Virus record (IMG/VR): IMGVR_UViG_3300044832_000053
Coordinates: 1 to 64,000 of that record
Source: a virus
Strand: one strand, 5' to 3'
Length of the DNA stretch: 64,000 nt
How positions within the stretch are numbered: position 1 is the stretch's first letter; every line of letters begins with the position of its first letter. The translations under genes and the position numbers were made by a program. This document shows, piece after piece, positions 38,738 through 46,727 of the stretch. The notes under the pieces are model-generated. The model saw nothing but the letters and a program-made list of their open reading frames with translations, had not been told where the DNA came from and searched no databases.

Positions 38738-41700
38738 GAGAACTCCAGGCCCTGGCCGGAGCTGGACACGAGCTGCGGCTCGCGGCCGGTCACGGAGTTG
38801 TCGAACTTGTCCCAGGAGTCGAACAATGGCAGGGCCATGGCGAATGTCATCTCGTTCACCGAGATCTCCGGGTCTGAGGTTCCCCAGATCTTCACGATGT
38901 CCGCCGGGGGGACATGCCGCCCGCCGAGCCCCTTGCCCGCCAGCCAGCTCTCCAGCCCCGCGCGGTAGCGGGCCAGCGCCCGGTCGATCGAGACCTGGAG
39001 CGGGACGTCAACATAGACGCCGTGCACATGCCCGTAGCCAGCCGACCGCAGCCGGGCGATGTGCCCGGCCATGTCATCGGCCGGGAGCATGGTCAGGTCC
39101 ACGATGATGTTCTTGCGCATCGCCATCGAGCGGTCCAGCGCCATCTGGGCCAGGTGATGTGCCTCGTCGCTCACCAGCGGGCTGGCTTCCATGGGTGACA
39201 GGTTCCCGACGTGGGGCACCAGCCCGCGCTTGGCCAGCTCGGCCTTGAAATCATCCGGGGCGATGGGCAGGTAGTCGTCCATGTTCATGCCGGGCAGCTT
39301 GCCCAGTGCGGTGGTCTTGCCCGCGCCTGGCAGGCCGCCGCCGAAGATCGCCCGGCCCCCGTTGGGCACTGCGGCCGAGCGCGCCATGACCGCGTCGATG
39401 ATCTCCTTGTGGATCGCGGCGCGCTCGGGGGTGTAGATCTGCCCGTCCCCGCTCACGGACTGGGTAACCGCCGTGTTCTGCCCGGCCGCGAAGGCGTCAG
39501 TCAGGGTCTGCTCCACTACGTGCTGCCGTCCCGTGAACTCGGCGTCCGTCAGCGGCCGGGCTGCCTGGCCGCTGATCCCGTGCGCGACCGTGGGTGATTC
39601 CTCGTAGTCGAGGTTGTCGTCTTCCTCGTCCCAGCGGTGGGTGTAGGCGGACGGCGTGATGTACGGGCCAGCGGAGATCAGGCCCTTGTCCCCGGCCGGG
39701 GGCGGCCCGGCCTTGACCGGCTTCCAGCCGTGCGTGTAGACGAAGGGCGTGCCCGGGATGTGACGGCCATGGCCGTCGCCGGTCAGGTCTAGCTGGGCGC
39801 TGACCGTGGCAGTGCCGCGACCGAGTCCGCCAGGGCCCGTGCGATCTCCAGCCGCCTGGCCTCCGGCAGCTCGCGATAGCTGGACGGGACCGGCCCCGCC
39901 ACCACCTTGGGCGTGGGCTCCGCTGGCTGCTCCACCGCTACCTCCTGCCTGGATCTCCCGGCCGCCGGTCACGTCCCAGATAGCCGCCTGGCCGCGCTTC
40001 CTGCCCTCCGCGAGCGCCTGCTCCCGGCTGGCAATGTTGTCGCTCGGCTCCAGCCAGAGCTTACCGTCGTGCACCCATCCGCCCAGGTAGGTGTCTTTCC
40101 CGGCGAACGCCTGGTGCTCGCTCATGATCATGCCGTCAATGGCACGGGCCAGCTTCTCCCGGTCATCGAGGATCTCAGCCGGGAAGGTGTGCGTGTGCCC
40201 GGCCTGGGCAACCATGAACCCGCTGGCTGGCTTGCCGCCGGTCCGCATGCTGACCGAGAATCCTCCCCGGTTCTGCGCGGCCGAGGCTGCCTTGCTGCGG
40301 ATGGTGAACGGGCCGGGCCGGGGCGGCCCGGGTGAGGGGCGGAACATGCCCGCGATGGCCTGCTGCATCCGGGGGGGTTCCCCGCTGGGCAGGTTCACCC
40401 AGCGGCCCCGGAAGTCACGGGGCTCGTGAGCACTGAACGCCAGGTCGATGCCCGCTGCCTGGCCGCTCAGTGTGGTAGTCCCCGGGACCACCGGAACGTG
40501 ATGGGCAGCGGCGAACTTCTTCCAGATCCCCCAGTCCCGGGCGGTGTTGGCGGTGCGCCCGCGCTCCCGGGCCGTGACCGCTGCCGCGTCGGCCGCCTGG
40601 TTGGCGGCCTGCTGGTGCAGCCAGGTGATCGCCTGGAGCTGGGATGGGGTGACCAGGTGACCCTGCCGGGACAGCTCCGCAGCCGCCAGCCGGTAGGTGT
40701 CCGCGACGTGCTCGTAGTAGCGCTTGTCCCCGATGGGCGAGGCGTCGATCTCCTCCGTGGTCACCCGGTGCCCGGCCGCGACGGACAGGGCGTGCCGGTC
40801 AATGACCACCTGGCCGAGCCGGTCGGAGGATGCGTCCCCGCCGTGAGCGATCAGCTTCGCGAACGCCCGGGTCTTGGGGGACTTGAGGGCGTCGATACTG
40901 CCGGTGTCCATGGCCCGCTGCGCGGCCCGCTGCTCGGGGCGGCTGATGAAGCCCTCACCGGGGCCCAGGGCGCGGCCCAGCTCCAGCGAGCGGGCCGCGT
41001 TGAACAGGTTCTCCGGCCAGTTCACCTGCGGGGAGAACGCGGCCAGCACCGCCGCGCCCTTCTCCGCATCCCCGCCCGCGATGGACCGGGCCACCATCTG
41101 TGCGTCGGCGTACCAGCGCATCCCCTGGGCCTTCTCAGCCGGGGCAGCCGCGCTGTAGGCGGCAACGATGTTCGCCGGGCTGACCGGCACCGACTTGAAG
41201 AACGGGTGATCCGCCGGGCTCACGATGGAGCTGCGCGGGTTGGCCAGCCGGGAGGGGTCCGGGGCCGCGTACTCATGGCCGCTCACGCTCCACCGGCCAT
41301 GAGGGTCCCGCAGCTCGGCGGGGTTGTAGTGCCAGCCGCCCGCCAGGTCAACGCTGAACTCCCGGAACTGGCCCAGCGCCACCCGGTCCGCGTGCGTGTA
41401 TCCCTTCACCGGCTTGTAGGAGTGGATGAACTCCGGGGGCAGCGGCTTGCGGATCGCCCGGTATCCCATGTGGCTGGTGCTGGGATACAGGAACTCAGCT
41501 TCCCTGGCCTTGGGCACCCGGATGTCGATCAGCATGCCCGGCTTAGACGGCCATTCAAGATCATCGTGCCGCTCGTACGCGACGATCTGCGACTCGTTGC
41601 TGTCTGGGGACAGCACTGGGTCGTACCCGTCATACCCGGCTGCGTGCAGGCCCTGGTCCCGGATCGACCGGGCGGCCTCCGGCGTGGTGCCGTGGAAGAA

Positions 41701-43980
41701 CTGGGTGTAGCTGGACGGGTCAGCCTCCGGCCCGCCCCGGGTCCACTCGCCATGCTCGTTGCGCAGCTCGTGCACCCAGTTGCCTGCGCTGGGCCTGGGG
41801 CTGGGGCTGCCGGAATCCTTCTTATTCCACCAGCTCAGCTCAACACTGAACTCCCCGCCGCCGGGTCCCAGCTCACCGGCCCGCTCCATCATGTCCGAGT
41901 ACCACATCTGGTGACCCAGCCGCTCGAACTGGGGCTCCAGCTTGGCCAGCTCCGCCCGGATCTTGTTGGCGTAGTCCTGCGGGATGTTCGAGGGCTCCTC
42001 ATTCCAGAACGTGGTAGAAGCCGCGCCATCTCCGGCATATATGAAGCCCGAGCTGTTGTCGATGGCCACCGGGCTGCCGGACGGGGTGACCATCCAGTTA
42101 TTGGAGTGGCGGTCCGGGTTCTGGATCAGGAAGTCCAGCAGCCCGATCTTCTGGCCGTCCTCTGACTGGGTCAACTCGCTCTGGGCTCCGTAAGGTGCAT
42201 CAGCCAGGTACCGCGAGGCGGTCGTGCCCGGGACAAAGCCCATGACCTCCTCAGCAGGATCACCCCCGCTGACGCGGGCGATGGGCGGTGAGGGTGCCCC
42301 GATGGCCTGGGCGACGTAGTAGGCCAGCTCGTCGGTGTCCGCCATCTCCTCATAACCGGAGTGGTAGATCTTGTGCACCACCTTCTCGCCATTGGGCAGG
42401 GTCACGATGTCCACATTGCCCTGGACCCCCTGCTGAGGGTGCATGGACTCGCCCTCTGCGAGCTGATCCGGGGTAGCGATCTGCTCCAGGTGCTGTACGG
42501 CCGGGCTGGACGGTCCCAGCCCTCCCGGCTGCGGCATGCCCGGCAGCAGGTATTGCTTGACGCCCGTCGTGACCATCACCCCGGGGGCGGTCTGCCGGGG
42601 AGGCTCAGGCAGTCCCGCCAGGATCTTGGACGCCGGGACCGGGGTGCCCAGCAGGCCGTTGACCCGCCTGACCAGTTCAGGTCCGGCCTGGTACTCCCCG
42701 CCCGCGACAAACTGCCGGGCAAGCTGCTGGGCCCGGCCCTCGTTGATCGCCTGGTGCCGCTCCGCTCCTGCGGCGCGGGCGGATACCCGGTGCTCCATGA
42801 CCGCAGCCCAGGTCTGCCCCTGGATACTGGGCGGGATCTGGGATAGCTGCTGGGCCTGGAGGACGTTACCCCCGTTCCGCCAGTCCACCAGGTAGCGGTT
42901 CCCGTCATCGGATTCGACCACCACGTTGCTGCTGGTCATGGCGGTGACCCGGCCTACCCCGCCATGGCCGTCGCGGGCCATGTCCCCGAGCTTCGGCTCC
43001 CGGTTGCCGGGCAGGAAGGCGGCCCCGGCCCCGCTGCCGTGCGGGCCGATGAATTCCCACTGCTTCCCGCCCGGGGATGGGCTGGGCGTCTCCGCCTGCG
43101 GGTTGAATGCGGGCCGGGGCGTGCCCATCTTCATCCCGCCCAGTCGCGGGCCAGCCTGGCTGAGCGGGACGGTGTGCACGGGGGCACCACCGTTGCGCCA
43201 GTCCACCAGGTGACGCTTCTGGTCGTTGGCGTCGATCACCGCATGGCCGCCGCCTTTGTTGACGACCCTCCCCCAAACGCCCTGGCTGTTGCGTGCCTGG
43301 TCATTGACCTGCGGCTCCGCCACTACCTGGGAGCCACCCCGGATGAACTGCCAGCGGCCGAGGATCGCGGGCCCGGCGACCTCATCCGCCAGCAGCGCCC
43401 GGTGCAGCCTGGATTCCTGGTTCAGGGCACTTACCTGGGCAGCGGTGCCTGAAACCTGCCGGAAATCAGCACCGTGCACGGGCTGGAGCTGGGCCGCGAC
43501 CGAGTCCGGTGCCTGGCCGTGTATTCCCGGGTGTGCGCCCCGGATGATCTGGCCCTGCTCATCCACTGTCCAGGTGTCGAGATTCTCCCGGCGGTTGTTG
43601 TGCTGGACCCGCCGCAGTCTCTGGGCGTTGACCAGCCGGTCCTCGCCTATCTGATCCCGGATCGACTCCGGCCCCATCCCACGGGCCCGCAGGACCCGGG
43701 CCCGGTTAATCTCCGCCCCGTCGCGGAGGCCCTTGGGGGTCGGGGCCTGCTTCATCCGGTCTGCCCGCTCCTGGGCCGCCGCCGCGTCATGCTTGGCCTG
43801 CCACATGATCCCGTTGATGGCGGTCGGGCCGTAACCCCGTGCCGCGAGTGCAACGCGCTTGCGCTGGTCCTCCAGGGCCGTGGCGGAGAATCCGGGCCTC
43901 TTCGCCCAGCGCCCGTGGGTGTCACGGAGCTGATTGGGCTGGAAGTGCCAGGCCAGGTCCACCTGCTCGCTGATGCTCAC
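38725..43980 (-). CDS. polyvalent multi-effector protein: kinase-like, ART-like, helical, LPD-like and zeta-toxin-like domains
   Basis: A 1751-residue protein in the head region, probably packaged and ejected. Domains in order: tag 1 (VDLAWHFQPNQLRDTHGRW, 7-25); two tandem LVDWRNGG modules (235-274, 337-381); a HipA/PI3K-type kinase-like domain (520-710: VVHKIYH, LLDFLIQNPDRHSNNWMV, AIDNSSGF); tag 2 (ELRNEHGEW, 738-746); an ART-like domain (755-862, FFHGTTPEAARSIRDQGL); tag 3 (VDLAGGWHYNPAELRDPHGR, 877-896); a helical domain (918-1160: AFSPQVNWPEN, IDRHAL, QAITW); tag 4 (IDLAFSAHEPRDFRGRW, 1178-1194); a polyvalent-associated-like domain (1222-1345); and a zeta-toxin-like P-loop domain (1535-1700: FGGGLPGAGKTT, IIVDLTM). 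Start GTG overlaps the upstream stop. Each domain call rests on motifs only. Confidence 0.82.
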   Translation of the reverse strand: MSISEQVDLAWHFQPNQLRDTHGRWAKRPGFSATALEDQRKRVALAARGYGPTAINGIMWQAKHDAAAAQERADRMKQAPTPKGLRDGAEINRARVLRARGMGPESIRDQIGEDRLVNAQRLRRVQHNNRRENLDTWTVDEQGQIIRGAHPGIHGQAPDSVAAQLQPVHGADFRQVSGTAAQVSALNQESRLHRALLADEVAGPAILGRWQFIRGGSQVVAEPQVNDQARNSQGVWGRVVNKGGGHAVIDANDQKRHLVDWRNGGAPVHTVPLSQAGPRLGGMKMGTPRPAFNPQAETPSPSPGGKQWEFIGPHGSGAGAAFLPGNREPKLGDMARDGHGGVGRVTAMTSSNVVVESDDGNRYLVDWRNGGNVLQAQQLSQIPPSIQGQTWAAVMEHRVSARAAGAERHQAINEGRAQQLARQFVAGGEYQAGPELVRRVNGLLGTPVPASKILAGLPEPPRQTAPGVMVTTGVKQYLLPGMPQPGGLGPSSPAVQHLEQIATPDQLAEGESMHPQQGVQGNVDIVTLPNGEKVVHKIYHSGYEEMADTDELAYYVAQAIGAPSPPIARVSGGDPAEEVMGFVPGTTASRYLADAPYGAQSELTQSEDGQKIGLLDFLIQNPDRHSNNWMVTPSGSPVAIDNSSGFIYAGDGAASTTFWNEEPSNIPQDYANKIRAELAKLEPQFERLGHQMWYSDMMERAGELGPGGGEFSVELSWWNKKDSGSPSPRPSAGNWVHELRNEHGEWTRGGPEADPSSYTQFFHGTTPEAARSIRDQGLHAAGYDGYDPVLSPDSNESQIVAYERHDDLEWPSKPGMLIDIRVPKAREAEFLYPSTSHMGYRAIRKPLPPEFIHSYKPVKGYTHADRVALGQFREFSVDLAGGWHYNPAELRDPHGRWSVSGHEYAAPDPSRLANPRSSIVSPADHPFFKSVPVSPANIVAAYSAAAPAEKAQGMRWYADAQMVARSIAGGDAEKGAAVLAAFSPQVNWPENLFNAARSLELGRALGPGEGFISRPEQRAAQRAMDTGSIDALKSPKTRAFAKLIAHGGDASSDRLGQVVIDRHALSVAAGHRVTTEEIDASPIGDKRYYEHVADTYRLAAAELSRQGHLVTPSQLQAITWLHQQAANQAADAAAVTARERGRTANTARDWGIWKKFAAAHHVPVVPGTTTLSGQAAGIDLAFSAHEPRDFRGRWVNLPSGEPPRMQQAIAGMFRPSPGPPRPGPFTIRSKAASAAQNRGGFSVSMRTGGKPASGFMVAQAGHTHTFPAEILDDREKLARAIDGMIMSEHQAFAGKDTYLGGWVHDGKLWLEPSDNIASREQALAEGRKRGQAAIWDVTGGREIQAGGSGGAASGAHAQGGGGAGPVQLSRAAGGQAAGDRTGPGGLGRGTATVSAQLDLTGDGHGRHIPGTPFVYTHGWKPVKAGPPPAGDKGLISAGPYITPSAYTHRWDEEDDNLDYEESPTVAHGISGQAARPLTDAEFTGRQHVVEQTLTDAFAAGQNTAVTQSVSGDGQIYTPERAAIHKEIIDAVMARSAAVPNGGRAIFGGGLPGAGKTTALGKLPGMNMDDYLPIAPDDFKAELAKRGLVPHVGNLSPMEASPLVSDEAHHLAQMALDRSMAMRKNIIVDLTMLPADDMAGHIARLRSAGYGHVHGVYVDVPLQVSIDRALARYRAGLESWLAGKGLGGRHVPPADIVKIWGTSDPEISVNEMTFAMALPLFDSWDKFDNSVTGREPQLVSSSGQGLEFSWAM

Positions 43981-44198
43981 GGGTGCACCCAGACGTACCC
44001 GTTGCTCCAGCCGTCCAGGGACTCGAACGCGATCTCCGCATCACCGCCAGCCCGGCGCAGCGCTGAGTCCGCGATGGCCTGGCTGGACTCGCTGCTGCCG
44101 GTCAGGCGGTCCGTGTCCAGCCTGATGGTGCCGAGCTGGCCCTGCTCATCGAAGACCCCCAGCGTCAGCGGCTCACCGGCCTGGCTGGAGATGCTCAC
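43977..44198 (-). CDS. hypothetical protein (73 aa)
   Basis: Small protein starting MSISSQAGEPLTLGVFDEQG and ending FESLDGWSNGYVWVHP, with TIRLDTDRLTGSSESSQA between. Coupled to neighbours by GTGA overlaps on both sides, which supports it as real. Family unknown. Confidence 0.58.
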   Translation of the reverse strand: MSISSQAGEPLTLGVFDEQGQLGTIRLDTDRLTGSSESSQAIADSALRRAGGDAEIAFESLDGWSNGYVWVHP

Positions 44199-45883
44199 AG
44201 CTTGCTGGCCGCGAAAGTGAGCTGGGCGGCCTGGGTACGGAGCTGGGAGATCTGCTTGCGGACCGCCAGGATACGGCTGGTCAGGTTAGCCGTGGCACTG
44301 GCCTTCGTGGTCTTGGACGCGGCCCTGGTCACGGCCTTCTTCGCGCTCGCGGCCGTGGTCTTCTTCGAGGTGGCAGCCTTCCTCGCCGCTGCCGCCGTGG
44401 TCTTCTTCGACCCGGTGGTGTGCTGCTTGGTGTGCGCCGCGTGCTGGGCCCTGAGCTGTGCTTCCAGCCCCTTGAGAACGATGGACAGTGCGTTGGCCTT
44501 CTGCCGGTCCGCCTTGGCCCGGGATAGCAGCTTGCGCTTCTTCACCTGCTTCGAGCCCCCGGCCGGGGCCGCGCCACCCGCGCCCCAGGTCCCGCCAGCG
44601 GTCCGGGGCTCAGCCGGGTTGAATCCGGCCAGCTCGACGGACTCATACCACTCATTGGAATGGCTGGAATCCTGGGCATGAGCCCGTGCGGACATCGAGG
44701 CCAGCCCGGCCAGGGCCTTCACCGCAGCCGCCCTGACCTCGGGGTGCACGCTGCCGCCTCCGGCCGCCCACTTGCGGATCGAGCCCCAGGTGATCGCCGT
44801 GGCCGACCCCTCGCTGTGCCCGGCCCGGATCAGTGCGTTGCGGACGTTCTGGAAGTAGGGCGGGAACTCCATGCCCTTGACGTGGTAGGCCCCCGGCCCG
44901 CCTGGCTTCCCGATCGGGGCGGGCGTGACCGCCAGCCGGGCGGTGTCGGCGGACATCTCCAGGGCCTGGGAACTGATGGTTGAGTACCCCTGCGGAGGGG
45001 GTGCCTGGGTGTGGGCAGCCATGGAGTACGGGGCGGTCATCCCCGGCCCGGTGACCCGGTAGTCATGAGTTATCGCGCCCACCCCGGCGGGCACGCCTGC
45101 CAGGCTGGCGCGGACCGCCCGGACATCCTGGACCGCCAGCGGGCTGGTGTGCCGGGCGGCCCACTCGGCCGAGTCCAGCGCCTTGCGTGCGTGCCCCATC
45201 TTGCGCATCGCGGTGAACCGGGCGGCGGCGCGCATCGAGGTGCGCAGCATCTCAGCCGCCGGTCCGGGACTTGCGTTGTTGCGCAGCTCGCCCTGGGGCT
45301 GGTACTTGTCACCGACGCCCTCGATGGCCCGGATATGCGAGAACCCGCCGGGTGCACCGGAGTAGCTGAATGAGCTGTGCCCGCCCGGCCCGAGGACCCA
45401 CCGCCCGTCCGGGCCCCGGAGCTGGTCAGGGTGGAAGGCCAGCTCGATGCTGTAGTCCTGCTGGCCGGTGCCGGTTCCGTTCAGGTTCGCGATGTCAAAA
45501 CCCCCGGGCTGGTCCCCGGCCGCCCCGGGCCGTATCCCGCTGCCTTTCACGTCGGCCCTGGCCGCCGCCTGCTGGTCGCGGTACGCCTGGTTGGATGCCT
45601 CAGCGTCCTCGATGTCCTTGATCAGCAGGCAGTGCCGGTTGATCATGTCCATGTGCCGCTTGGCGTGGGCGTGCCCGTCATCGTCGGTGATGCCGTGCCG
45701 GTACAGCGACAGCGGGGCCAGGGTGTGCATCGCGGCGGCCAGGTGCCTCCCGGCCGACTCGGTCTTGCCCCGGTGCATCGAGTTCGCCGCGTCCCGCAGG
45801 TGATCCCCGACGCCCAGCTCGGGCAGCACCTGGTCGGTGCGATGGGCCACGCCCCGGATGGATGTGGCCACGGCCTGCTTCAT
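44195..45883 (-). CDS. internal/MuF-associated head protein with two tags and a histone H1-like tail (562 aa)
   Basis: Helical N-terminal domain (GVGDHLRDAANSMHRGKTES, LAAAMHTLAPLSLYRHG). A tag follows (YSIELAFHPDQLRGPDGRWV, residues 144-163), then a middle domain with FPPYFQNVRNALIRAGHSEG and SIRKWAAGGGSVHPEVRAAA. A second tag is degenerate (VELAGFNPAEPRTAGGTW, 416-433). The last 125 residues are Lys/Ala/Thr-rich (KKTTAAAARKAATSKKTTAA), like histone H1 C-termini, ending in a coiled coil. The frame is open to ATG 46114, but that would overlap the MuF gene by 205 nt; ATG 45883 avoids this. Likely packaged with DNA. Confidence 0.7.
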   Translation of the reverse strand: MKQAVATSIRGVAHRTDQVLPELGVGDHLRDAANSMHRGKTESAGRHLAAAMHTLAPLSLYRHGITDDDGHAHAKRHMDMINRHCLLIKDIEDAEASNQAYRDQQAAARADVKGSGIRPGAAGDQPGGFDIANLNGTGTGQQDYSIELAFHPDQLRGPDGRWVLGPGGHSSFSYSGAPGGFSHIRAIEGVGDKYQPQGELRNNASPGPAAEMLRTSMRAAARFTAMRKMGHARKALDSAEWAARHTSPLAVQDVRAVRASLAGVPAGVGAITHDYRVTGPGMTAPYSMAAHTQAPPPQGYSTISSQALEMSADTARLAVTPAPIGKPGGPGAYHVKGMEFPPYFQNVRNALIRAGHSEGSATAITWGSIRKWAAGGGSVHPEVRAAAVKALAGLASMSARAHAQDSSHSNEWYESVELAGFNPAEPRTAGGTWGAGGAAPAGGSKQVKKRKLLSRAKADRQKANALSIVLKGLEAQLRAQHAAHTKQHTTGSKKTTAAAARKAATSKKTTAASAKKAVTRAASKTTKASATANLTSRILAVRKQISQLRTQAAQLTFAASKL

Positions 45884-45909
45884 GCCGCCGGTCGCGATCA
45901 GCCTGCTGC

Positions 45910-46533
45910 CTACGCGGCCAGGCGCACCAGGGTTGGCAGGAGCGGCGCTCCCCTGAACGGGGCCACCGGGTGGCACCGGCAGTGCGGGTGCACCGTTCCC
46001 GGGTACCCGATTGCCGGGGGGATTGCGGCCAGGAAGTTGCGGCCGTCCGCTGCCTTGCACTCGGGCGACGTCCGGGCGTCGTGTACTGACTGCCATCCGA
46101 GAACCTTTCCCCATCTGTAAGCCGCGCCGTCGATGGCCGACCCGGCCATGATGCGCCCCTGGTTGGCCTCGAAGTGCTGGCCGAAGTAGCGGGATTCGGT
46201 CTCGGCCAGCCGGTCAAGCGCCTCGGCACGTGGCTCGCCCCGGCTGGCGGCCCCGGCCAGGCCGTCCTGGATGCGGTGGGCGGCGGCCACGAAGAACGCT
46301 GAGCGCCGGGCGATGTTGGCGTGCGCAGCCCATCGGGTGGCCGGGCCGACGCCCTCGATCCGGTCAGGCGGGTAGCGGGTCTCGATGGCGATCACCGCGC
46401 GCAGCGCCGGGCCGCTGATGCCCGCGCCATGGAACGTCCCGGCGATCTGCGTGAAGATGCCAGCCGCCGACGGGTAGGCCGCGAACGCCCGCGCTGCGGT
46501 AAGCGCGAGCATGGCATCGCTGCGGGCGCTCAT
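45910..46533 (-). CDS. MuF-like minor head protein
   Basis: Phage head morphogenesis protein of 207 residues after the portal. Helical N-terminal domain (MSARSDAMLALTAARAFAAY, IAGTFHGAGISGPALRAV), ALDRLAETESRYFGQHFEAN, and a C-terminal ARTSPECKAADGRNF ... GTVHPHCRCHPVAPF, which is the C...G...HPxCRC signature of SPP1 gp7/MuF proteins. MuF proteins sit near the portal and are often ejected or fused to effector domains. ATG 46533 overlaps the preceding stop (ATGA). Confidence 0.86.
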   Translation of the reverse strand: MSARSDAMLALTAARAFAAYPSAAGIFTQIAGTFHGAGISGPALRAVIAIETRYPPDRIEGVGPATRWAAHANIARRSAFFVAAAHRIQDGLAGAASRGEPRAEALDRLAETESRYFGQHFEANQGRIMAGSAIDGAAYRWGKVLGWQSVHDARTSPECKAADGRNFLAAIPPAIGYPGTVHPHCRCHPVAPFRGAPLLPTLVRLAA

Positions 46534-46727
46534 ACCGGGTGGACCGTCCCGTCCCGGGCGAAGTGCTCGTCCACGGTGTGCCCGTACTCCATCGCGTGCA
46601 TCGCGGCGTCGTTGAGCACCCCGGGGATGGTCATGGGGTAGCTGGTGGTGCTGGCGGTCTCGGTGAAATCGCCGTCCTGGCAGGTCACGGTCATGGTCTC
46701 GGTTGAGTCGATCCTGATGGGGGTCAT
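46530..46727 (-). CDS. small hypothetical protein (65 aa)
   Basis: MTPIRIDSTETMTVTCQDGD, then a beta-rich FTETASTTSYPMTIPGVLND and HAMEYGHTVDEHFARDG. It overlaps the portal stop (ATGA) and the MuF start (ATGA), which supports it as a coupled gene between them. Family unknown. Confidence 0.62.
   Translation of the reverse strand: MTPIRIDSTETMTVTCQDGDFTETASTTSYPMTIPGVLNDAAMHAMEYGHTVDEHFARDGTVHPV

Noticed and set aside
40426-42165. 579-residue plus-strand frame opposite the polyvalent gene
   Set aside because: Composition rich in Arg, Gly and Val with no motif; the minus strand in the same place has clear kinase, ART and tag motifs.
45884-46114. N-terminal extension of the 562-aa protein to ATG 46114
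   Set aside because: It would overlap the MuF gene by 205 nt in another frame, and its sequence is low-complexity Pro/Gly/Arg typical of a shadow frame.
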